A DNA stretch of 5,774 nucleotides from Candidatus Latescibacterota bacterium (GTDB lineage: Bacteria; Latescibacterota; MVCY01; DTYK01): assembly GCA_012961925.1 (NCBI GenBank), contig DTYK01000194.1, positions 1 to 5,774 on the forward strand, read 5' to 3'. Below, piece after piece: positions 1-4,589 of this stretch (within the stretch, counting starts at the first letter, position 1; each line of letters begins with the position of its first letter). The translations under genes and the position numbers were made by a program. Under the pieces are notes generated by a model, which saw only the letters and a list, made by a program, of their open reading frames with translations, did no database searches and was not told where the DNA came from.

Positions 1-21
1 TGTTACATATACTAATTAAGG

Positions 22-94
22 TGACCCCGAGGGGATTTGAACCCCCGTTACCAGCTTGAAAGACTGGTGTCCTGACCGACTGGACGACGGGGTC
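22..94 (-). tRNA. tRNA-Glu (anticodon UUC)
   Basis: Reads glutamate codons GAA/GAG. The minus strand folds as a 73-nt cloverleaf. The 7-bp acceptor stem pairs GACCCCG with CGGGGTC, and the discriminator base is A at position 22. The D arm is GTCC/GGAC. The anticodon stem CCAGT/GCTGG closes the loop CTTTCAA, giving anticodon TTC at 58-60. The T arm is GGGGG/CCCCT around TTCAAAT. The D-arm wording (GTCC..GGTCAGGACACC) is typical of bacterial tRNA-Glu. The 3' CCA is not encoded: the discriminator is followed by CCTT, so CCA must be added after transcription. A promoter lies immediately upstream. No tRNA or attachment-site duplication was seen beside it. Confidence 0.97.
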
Positions 95-110
95 ACAGCA
101 TGTCAGTCTT

Positions 111-139
111 AATATAGCATGATTCTCCTATTCTGTCAA
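111..139 (-). promoter_or_regulatory. sigma70-type extended -10 promoter of tRNA-Glu
   Basis: On the minus strand, TTGACA (134-139) is separated by exactly 17 nt from TATATT (111-116). The -10 box is preceded by TGC, which gives an extended -10 motif. The expected transcription start, about 7 nt past the -10 box, leaves a leader of only about 10 nt before the tRNA 5' end at 94. This fits an independently transcribed stable RNA. The near-consensus boxes suggest high constitutive activity; this is inferred from sequence alone. Confidence 0.85.
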
Positions 140-145
140 GAGCTT

Positions 146-337
146 AGATATAGAGTTCTGAAAAGCCGGTTCTTGACCAGTAGCAAGGTGAACAAAACTA
201 CACGGCAAAACTCACTTTCCAGCTACTGTTTTCATCCCCCCATAGACGGCACCAAGTCTGCAGGATGAAATGCTGAAACATTAACTCCAAGAACAGGAGT
301 TAACCCTTTAAGATTTCATCACGCGTGCTCTATATCT
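146..337. repeat. 10-bp perfect inverted repeat bounding an unexplained spacer
   Basis: AGATATAGAG (146-155) is matched by its exact reverse complement CTCTATATCT (328-337). The 192-nt unit they bound has no coding potential that I recognise. It contains an 8-bp hairpin (281-303), one copy of a direct repeat (260-278), the palindrome CACGCGTG (320-327) and a second 7-bp inverted pair, CAGTAGC/GCTACTG (178-184 / 222-228). There is no obvious target-site duplication outside the 10-mers, so I do not call it a MITE. It could be a small non-autonomous element, the long-range closing stem of a structured RNA, or chance. Together with 338-380 it makes up the roughly 240-nt gap between the hup terminator and the tRNA promoter. 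Confidence 0.4.
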
Positions 338-364
338 CACAGTTGCAGGAATGAAATGCTGAAA
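260..364 (+). repeat. short direct repeat pair, 85-86 nt apart
   Basis: Two near-identical copies: GCAGGATGAAATGCTGAAA at 260-278 and the same sequence with one extra A after GCAGGA at 345-364. The exact shared core is 14 nt (ATGAAATGCTGAAA, at 265-278 and 351-364). The bases just upstream are also partly alike (AGTCT versus CAGTT). Only two copies were seen, so this is not a CRISPR array. They may be paired protein-binding sites, remnants of a local duplication, or part of an intergenic element. Confidence 0.6.
281..303. other. perfect 8-bp stem-loop in spacer
   Basis: TTAACTCC (281-288) pairs perfectly with GGAGTTAA (296-303) around a 7-nt loop. No U-run follows on either strand, so it does not look like an intrinsic terminator. 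It sits between the two direct-repeat copies. It could be an operator for a dimeric regulator or a structural element of a transcript; function unknown. Confidence 0.5.
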
Positions 365-379
365 AGCGAACCCCGGTTA

Positions 380-414
380 AAAAAGGTGCACTCCTTATAA
401 GGGTGCACCTTTTT
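380..414. terminator. Bidirectional intrinsic terminator downstream of hup
   Basis: A 12-bp perfect stem, AAAAAGGTGCAC (380-391) with GTGCACCTTTTT (403-414), encloses an 11-nt loop whose core CCTTATAAGG is itself a palindrome. Pairing could therefore extend inward past a single bulged base. The A-run on one side and T-run on the other give a U-tract in both transcription directions. On the minus strand it lies about 30 nt past the hup stop codon and should end the hup transcript. It would also stop any plus-strand transcript from the 97-380 spacer. Confidence 0.92.
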
Positions 415-445
415 AAAGGTATCGTCTTAAGGTTCTCAGTTGGCC

Positions 446-739
446 TCACTCGATGGGCTTGTGGAGCGCTTGCTTGAGCAACTTCCCCGGCTTGAAATGG
501 GTCTTCCTTCTTGCGGGGACATAGATTATCTCCCCAGTCCTCGGGTTTCTCGCTGCGGGTTTCGGTTTAGTGTTCTTCACCTCAAAGACACCAAAACCTC
601 TTATCTCAATCCTCTCACCGTTGATGAGGCTCTCGCGCATAGCTGCGAACAGACTGTTCACCACCCTGGCAGCATCCATCTTCTTTATACCCACGGCCTC
701 GCTCACCTTCTGAGTCAAATCCCTCTTCGTAGTCGTCAT
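446..739 (-). CDS. hup: HU/IHF-family nucleoid DNA-binding protein
   Basis: Small basic histone-like protein that should dimerise, bind and bend DNA in the nucleoid. It has 97 residues, slightly longer than the usual ~90. The N-terminal helices (about 6-40) form the dimerisation part. They are followed by the family core RGFGVFEVK (47-55), and by the beta-arm with RNPRTGE (64-70), which carries the DNA-intercalating proline (P66). The C-terminal helix is KPGKLLKQAL (83-92). The start is ATG at 737-739, preceded by AAAGGGGG about 6 nt upstream. The gene appears monocistronic, with its own promoter region far upstream (leader about 190 nt) and the 380-414 terminator just downstream. Whether it is an HU homodimer, a heterodimer subunit or an IHF-like protein cannot be decided here; the motifs favour HU. 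Confidence 0.96.
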   Translation of the reverse strand: MTTTKRDLTQKVSEAVGIKKMDAARVVNSLFAAMRESLINGERIEIRGFGVFEVKNTKPKPAARNPRTGEIIYVPARRKTHFKPGKLLKQALHKPIE

Positions 740-828
740 CCGTCGCCCCCTTTTACATAAGATCGGTTAATGACCTTAGCTCCACCAACCGTTTCATACG
801 CCCGCAGTTTGCCACAACGCTGAATAAC

Positions 829-874
829 TTAGAAACACATCTGTCAACCTCCTCAGTTGGACTTTTCACAGATG
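829..874 (-). promoter_or_regulatory. Leader hairpin with Shine-Dalgarno loop and 3-codon mini-ORF upstream of hup
   Basis: Within the presumed hup 5' leader, minus-strand CATCTGT (874-868) can pair with ACAGATG (844-838), and CAAC (859-856) with GTTG (848-845). This gives an 11-bp stem with a one-sided bulge of 8 nt. The 7-nt terminal loop TGAGGAG supplies most of an AGGAGG site that sits 7 nt before an ATG (838-840). That ATG opens ATG-TGT-TTC-TAA (Met-Cys-Phe-stop, 829-840). The layout could be a translated leader, a protein-binding site for autoregulation, or coincidence. The mini-ORF is far too short to support by codon use. Confidence 0.35.
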
Positions 875-924
875 ACCGACTGAAACACCACTGCAAACTT
901 CATAAGTCTTGAAGAATCAAGGCC

Positions 925-968
925 ATTATACTGCTACATAAATTACTACATTTCAAAGCTTATGTCAA
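925..968 (-). promoter_or_regulatory. Probable hup promoter region with A/T-rich UP-like tract
   Basis: A consensus TTGACA lies at 963-968 on the minus strand. At the ideal 17-nt spacing it meets TAATTT (940-945), a mediocre -10 box. A perfect TATAAT is at 925-930, but 32 nt from that TTGACA and without a good -35 of its own (TTGAAA at a 20-nt spacing is the nearest). Immediately upstream of TTGACA, positions 971-998 are entirely A/T in alternating runs, resembling an UP element bound by the RNA polymerase alpha subunit. Strong expression would fit an abundant nucleoid protein. Which -10 is used is uncertain, and two starts are possible. Confidence 0.6.
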
Positions 969-978
969 GTAAAAATTT

Positions 979-1049
979 AAAAAAAATTTAATTTTTTTCA
1001 ACGCCTCGGAAAATCGAGGAGAGCAGATATCTAACTGGTGTGAGATATC
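979..1049 (-). terminator. Weak candidate terminator or 3' structure after asd
   Basis: Two small hairpins follow asd on the minus strand. One is GATATCT/AGATATC (1026-1032 / 1043-1049), which overlaps the asd stop codon. The other is CCTCG/CGAGG (1004-1008 / 1015-1019). The first long T-run, eight T at 979-986, comes about 17 nt after the second stem, and an A7 run intervenes. This is not a textbook intrinsic terminator. The operon may end here inefficiently, with read-through into hup, or by a factor-dependent route. Confidence 0.35.
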
Positions 1050-2064
1050 ATACCAATTCCATCTCGATCATCTTCTCGGCTATCTGTACTGCGTTAAGGG
1101 CTGCGCCCTTGCGGATATTGTCGCTCACGACAAAGAGGTCCAGGCAATTTTCAGTGGAAGGATCTTCACGGATGCGGCCAACATACACCATATCTTTACC
1201 GGAAGCATAGAGGGGTGTTGGATATCTACTTGCGGATGGATCGTCCACCACCTCCACCCCTTCTGCTTCCTGCAAAATCTGGCGAGCCTCGTCGGCTGTA
1301 AGCTTCCTCTCGAACTGGATGTTTATTGATTCTGAGTGTCCGTTGAATACAGGAACGCGTACACAGGTGGCACTTATCGCCAGATCAGGTTCATCCAGGA
1401 TCTTTCTCGTTTCCCGGACCATCTTAACCTCTTCACTGTAGTAACCGGGCATTTCATCCTTCAGGTTGCCTATCTGCGGAATGAGGTTGAAGGCAATCCG
1501 GTGAGGATAGACATCCGGCTTGGGTTCTCCACCGTCGAGGACGTTCCTGGCCTGGCGCTCGAGCTCGCCAACAGCAGCTCGACCTGTACCCGATACTGCC
1601 TGATAGGTGGATACGACGACCCTTTTTATTTTGACTTCCCGATGAAGGGGGGCAAGAACAAGCACCATCTGTATGGTACTGCAGTTGGGATTGGACACGA
1701 ATCCCTGGTGCATGCGCAGGTGATGAGGGTTGACCTCGGGGATCACCAGCGGGACCCTCGGGTCCATCCGGTAGTCATCGCCGTTGTCAATGACAGTTGT
1801 TCCACGTTCGACCGCTGCCCAACCATATAGCTGTGAAGCTCCTTTAGCACCCTCCGTGCCGGCGAAAAAGGCTATGTCTATGCCATCAAAGGATTCAATG
1901 GAAGCAGGTTCAACCTTGTAGATCTTTCCGGCTATCTCCTCGTCCCTTGCGCTCCGGGCCAGCACCTTTATCTCTTGGGCCGGGAAATTCCGGCCCCTAA
2001 GCAATTTTATTATCTCAGTCCCGACTAAACCTACTCCAATGACCCCAACACGATAATTTTCCAT
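1048..2064 (-). CDS. asd: Aspartate-semialdehyde dehydrogenase
   Basis: Catalyses NADPH-dependent reductive dephosphorylation of L-4-aspartyl phosphate to L-aspartate 4-semialdehyde, the branch point for lysine/diaminopimelate, threonine and methionine. The protein has 338 residues, normal for the family. The N-terminal Rossmann fold has GVGLVG (10-15). The catalytic domain carries SNPNCST with nucleophile C128, YQAVSGTG with Q155, an EExxK substrate site (E211, K214), and RVPVFNGHS with R236 and the acid/base H243. These match, in order, the C/Q/E/K/R/H set of the E. coli enzyme. The start is ATG at 2062-2064 with GGAG 6 nt upstream. The gene follows lysC after 89 nt, so the two consecutive pathway enzymes are adjacent. 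A possible hairpin in that gap overlaps the ribosome binding site. Confidence 0.98.
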   Translation of the reverse strand: MENYRVGVIGVGLVGTEIIKLLRGRNFPAQEIKVLARSARDEEIAGKIYKVEPASIESFDGIDIAFFAGTEGAKGASQLYGWAAVERGTTVIDNGDDYRMDPRVPLVIPEVNPHHLRMHQGFVSNPNCSTIQMVLVLAPLHREVKIKRVVVSTYQAVSGTGRAAVGELERQARNVLDGGEPKPDVYPHRIAFNLIPQIGNLKDEMPGYYSEEVKMVRETRKILDEPDLAISATCVRVPVFNGHSESINIQFERKLTADEARQILQEAEGVEVVDDPSASRYPTPLYASGKDMVYVGRIREDPSTENCLDLFVVSDNIRKGAALNAVQIAEKMIEMELV

Positions 2065-2072
2065 GACCAGCT

Positions 2073-2142
2073 CCTATGTTCCAAACAAACCGTTTCAACT
2101 CAGATTCGGTGTCTTTTAGCGTTCAATTTCTCCGGACATAGG
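2073..2142 (-). promoter_or_regulatory. Inverted repeat spanning the lysC-asd gap and touching the asd ribosome binding site
   Basis: On the minus strand CCTATGT (2142-2136), just after the lysC stop, is the reverse complement of ACATAGG (2079-2073), which contains the first bases of the AGGAG Shine-Dalgarno of asd. CC/GG pairs can extend the stem inward past one bulged A. The loop is about 55 nt. If formed, the stem would partly hide the asd ribosome binding site, and ribosomes finishing lysC would disrupt it. This is sequence-level inference only; the long loop makes it a modest candidate. Confidence 0.3.
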
Positions 2143-2153
2143 TTCAAGAGATG

Positions 2154-3365
2154 TCACCCGAGCTCGAAGGCTTTATGCAGAGCCTTTACAGCCTCTTCTG
2201 CCCTTGACCTCCTCACCACGCAGGAGATCTTTATCTCAGAGGTACTGATCATCTCGATGTTAATGTTATTTTTGGCAAGTGCCTCAAACATGCTTGCCGC
2301 CACACCGGAGTGAGTTCGCATCCCAGTACCAACGATGGAAACTTTGGCAATGTCTTCATCGGCCACTATATCCTTGAAATCGATCTCATCCCTCAACTGG
2401 CGGCCGCATTCCAGGGCTGTTTTAAGCTCAGAGTCAGGGACGGTGAAGGACATATCCGTTACCCCTGAGTCGCTGACGTTCTGGATTATCATATCGACGT
2501 TCACGTTGGCCTGGGCCAGCTTTCCAAATATCTTTGCTGCGATTCCGGGCCGATCAGGCACACCTCTGATGGTCACTTTAGCCTCATTGGTGTCATATGT
2601 CACACCACGTACCAGGATCTCCTCCATGGACTCGTCCTCCTCCTTTATTATGGTACCGATGTTGTCGTTGAAACTGGAACGGACATGGATCACTACGCCG
2701 TGTTGCTTGGCAAACTCAACGGAACGGGAGTTAAGCACTCTCGCTCCTGAACTGGCCAGCTCAAGCATCTCTTCATAAGATATGACGTCAAGCTTTCTCG
2801 CCTCCGGCACTACCCTGGGGTCAGCAGTATACACACCATCTACATCGGTCAGGATTTCGCAGACATTAGCCTTCAGAGCATAGGCGAGAGCAACGGCGGT
2901 TGTGTCCGAACCTCCTCTCCCTAAGGTCGTGATCTCGCGCTCAAGACTCACTCCTTGAAAGCCAGCAACGATCACGATCTTCCCCTTGGCCAGCTCTTCA
3001 AGCACTCTCTGAGCCTTTATCTCTTTAATCCTGGCCTTTGTGTGGACCGTATCAGTGATGATACCGCTCTGAGAGCCGGTCAGGGAGACGGCGTTGAATC
3101 CCATGGAGTTTATCGCCATGGAGAGGAGGGCCATTGAGATCCTCTCCCCGGAAGATAGCAACATATCCAGCTCGCGGCCGCCTGGGTTGGGGGTAATCTT
3201 GCGTGCAAGGTCGATGAGTTCGTCCGTAGTGTTGCCCATCGCAGAGACGACCGCTATAACGTCATAACCCTGCTTCTTGCATGCGATCACACGCCATGCA
3301 GCCCTTTTTATCAGGTCGGGGGTGGCCAAAGACGTCCCGCCATACTTCTGAACTATCAGATTCAT
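2154..3365 (-). CDS. lysC: Aspartate kinase (monofunctional, two ACT domains)
   Basis: Phosphorylates L-aspartate with ATP to 4-phospho-L-aspartate, the committed step to lysine, threonine and methionine. The protein has 403 residues. The N-terminal kinase domain has KYGGTS (7-12), SGERIS (72-77), GFQG (135-138), LGRGGSDTTA (148-157) and TDVDGVYTADPR (173-184). Two C-terminal ACT repeats follow. The first is around GVPDRPGIAAKIFG (268-281) with QNVS (295-298), and the second around HSGVAASMFEALAKNNINIEMISTSEIKIS (about 352-381). This architecture matches the lysine/threonine feedback-inhibited LysC of Bacillus and Corynebacterium, not a ThrA-type fusion: no homoserine dehydrogenase domain is attached. 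The ATG overlaps the upstream stop codon as ATGA (3362-3365), with GGAGG 5 nt before it, so translational coupling is likely. An internal ATG (M247) with a strong ribosome binding site could yield a separate beta subunit of 157 residues (2154-2627). Confidence 0.98.
   Translation of the reverse strand: MNLIVQKYGGTSLATPDLIKRAAWRVIACKKQGYDVIAVVSAMGNTTDELIDLARKITPNPGGRELDMLLSSGERISMALLSMAINSMGFNAVSLTGSQSGIITDTVHTKARIKEIKAQRVLEELAKGKIVIVAGFQGVSLEREITTLGRGGSDTTAVALAYALKANVCEILTDVDGVYTADPRVVPEARKLDVISYEEMLELASSGARVLNSRSVEFAKQHGVVIHVRSSFNDNIGTIIKEEDESMEEILVRGVTYDTNEAKVTIRGVPDRPGIAAKIFGKLAQANVNVDMIIQNVSDSGVTDMSFTVPDSELKTALECGRQLRDEIDFKDIVADEDIAKVSIVGTGMRTHSGVAASMFEALAKNNINIEMISTSEIKISCVVRRSRAEEAVKALHKAFELG
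2625..2646 (-). promoter_or_regulatory. Internal ribosome binding site and start for an aspartate kinase beta subunit
   Basis: Inside lysC, minus-strand AAAGGAGGAGG (2646-2636) ends 8 nt before an in-frame ATG (2625-2627), codon 247. Translation from here would give a 157-residue protein with both ACT domains and no kinase domain. Alpha2beta2 aspartate kinases of Bacillus subtilis and Corynebacterium glutamicum make their regulatory beta subunit in just this way, starting close to this position. The purine-rich stretch also encodes Glu/Asp residues (KEEDES), so coding constraint alone could create part of it. The spacing and the ATG favour a real start. Confidence 0.65.
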
Positions 3366-4555
3366 CCTCTCCTCCGCTCGATGAAACGTTGTATGAGCTC
3401 ATGTCCACTCTTCAACCTCAGGCTGCCCTTCTGAGCCTCCAATTCCGTAAAGGCAGACATATCATCAGGGATCTGACTCTCCCAGAAGATGGCTACTGGT
3501 ACGGCCTCCCTGGTGTGAGTGCGGATTGCAAGAGGAGTTCTATGGTCGCTCAGCACCATAACTTTGAACTCATGAAAAGTGCTGAGCCCGTCAAGGACCC
3601 TCCCTACTACCAGGCGGTCGAAGTTCTCGATAGCCTGGACCTTAGCAGCGAGATCCCCGTTATGGCTGGCCTCATCCGGTGCCTCCACATGGAGATAGAC
3701 AAGATCGACCTGATGAAGCGCATCCAGGGCACGATCGGCCTTGCCTCGATAATTTGTGTCAATGTAGCCTGTTATCCCTGGGACATCTATGGGCGCAAGG
3801 CCAGCCAATACACCTATCCCTCTCACCAGGTCCACCGCTGATATGACACCACCGTCAATGCCGAAGCGCTCCTGAAGAGTGGGTAACCTTATTGCCTTAC
3901 CCTGCCCCCACAACCAGATCATATTTGCCTCTGATTTTCCTTCCGACCTCCTCTTTCTGTTGACCTCCGCCCCGGAGAGGATTTCGACAGAATCAAACAT
4001 CAACCCTCGTATCAATTCCTGTTCTTCGCCGCTGGGAAGGTTCTCATCGATCTTCTGGCCCATAATATCGTGTGGTGGCACGGTGGAGATCTCCACAGGC
4101 CCCTCCTTGATGACCAGCAGGTGGCGGTAGCTGATGCCGGGATAGAAATTTATCCTCTCCGTCCCCAACTCCTTCGACAGCAGGCTGATGAGCTGGGATG
4201 CCTCTGAGGTAGTGATATGACCGGCGCTGTAATCGACGATTTTATCCCCTTCGCAGGTGATCAGATTACATCTAAAGGCGACATCCCCAGGCGCCAGACT
4301 CACACCCATGCTCGCTGCTTCAAAGACCGCCCGACCGGTGAAGTAGAGGTTTGTGTCGTATCCAAGCACCTCAAGGTTGGCAACATCGCTTCCCGGTTGC
4401 CTTGAGTCCGGGATGGTCTTTATCAATCCGCCAATACCTTTTCTGGCGATGTAGTCCATGTTTGGAGTGTAAGCTACCTCCAGAGGCGTCCTGCCGCCCA
4501 GCGAATCAACGGGTTGGTCTGCCATCCCGTCGCCAATTAGAATTAGATATTTCAA
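3362..4555 (-). CDS. apgM: Probable homoserine kinase of the ApgM (cofactor-independent phosphoglycerate mutase-like) family
   Basis: Member of the alkaline-phosphatase/iPGM superfamily, 397 residues. By context it probably phosphorylates homoserine to O-phosphohomoserine. The metal and catalytic residues are all present: D9 in IGDGMAD; S56 in PGSDVANLEVLGYD (54-67); D294 and H298 in EAPDEASHNGD; D337 and H338 in LSDHRTP; H347 in HTREAVPVAI. This is the archaeal-type ApgM layout and not the longer GpmI form. A bacterial subfamily placed among threonine genes has been described as a 'proposed homoserine kinase' (TIGR02535, from memory), and no GHMP-type ThrB is seen here. The gene lies between thrC (34 nt gap) and lysC (4 nt overlap). 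The start is TTG (4553-4555). It is preferred because it precedes the family N-terminus MKYLILIGDG, while the next ATG (codon 11) would lose D9. GGGG about 8 nt upstream is a weak ribosome binding site. Family membership is secure; the substrate is inferred, with phosphoglycerate mutase as the alternative. Confidence 0.9.
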   Translation of the reverse strand: MKYLILIGDGMADQPVDSLGGRTPLEVAYTPNMDYIARKGIGGLIKTIPDSRQPGSDVANLEVLGYDTNLYFTGRAVFEAASMGVSLAPGDVAFRCNLITCEGDKIVDYSAGHITTSEASQLISLLSKELGTERINFYPGISYRHLLVIKEGPVEISTVPPHDIMGQKIDENLPSGEEQELIRGLMFDSVEILSGAEVNRKRRSEGKSEANMIWLWGQGKAIRLPTLQERFGIDGGVISAVDLVRGIGVLAGLAPIDVPGITGYIDTNYRGKADRALDALHQVDLVYLHVEAPDEASHNGDLAAKVQAIENFDRLVVGRVLDGLSTFHEFKVMVLSDHRTPLAIRTHTREAVPVAIFWESQIPDDMSAFTELEAQKGSLRLKSGHELIQRFIERRRG

Positions 4556-4589
4556 CCTTGTACCCCGTTGCTACGTTTGAGAACCCGGA

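Noticed and set aside
173..201. Plus-strand promoter beginning with TTGACC in the spacer
   Set aside because: No acceptable -10 box is found at 16-18 nt, and no gene or clear RNA follows on that strand.
260..364. CRISPR array
   Set aside because: Only two imperfect copies of a roughly 20-nt repeat, one spacer-like gap of irregular content, and no cas genes.
22..380. Integration site of a genomic island at the tRNA-Glu gene
   Set aside because: No duplicate of the tRNA 3' end, no integrase gene and no foreign-looking coding region occur in the window.
440..760. Plus-strand open frame of 106 codons over hup
   Set aside because: It is antisense to a clear HU gene, has no family resemblance and no ribosome binding site I can see. 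The other plus-strand frames over asd, lysC, apgM and thrC are shadows in the same way.
819..847. A second hup promoter from TTGACA at 842-847
   Set aside because: At 17-nt spacing the -10 position reads TTCAGC and no better hexamer lies nearby; the TTGACA is more simply part of the leader hairpin.
73..882. TGACCGACTG shared between the tRNA-Glu D arm (73-82) and the hup leader (873-882)
   Set aside because: A 10-nt match is expected several times by chance in a window this size, and it does not extend further, so it is not evidence of a tRNA-derived attachment site.
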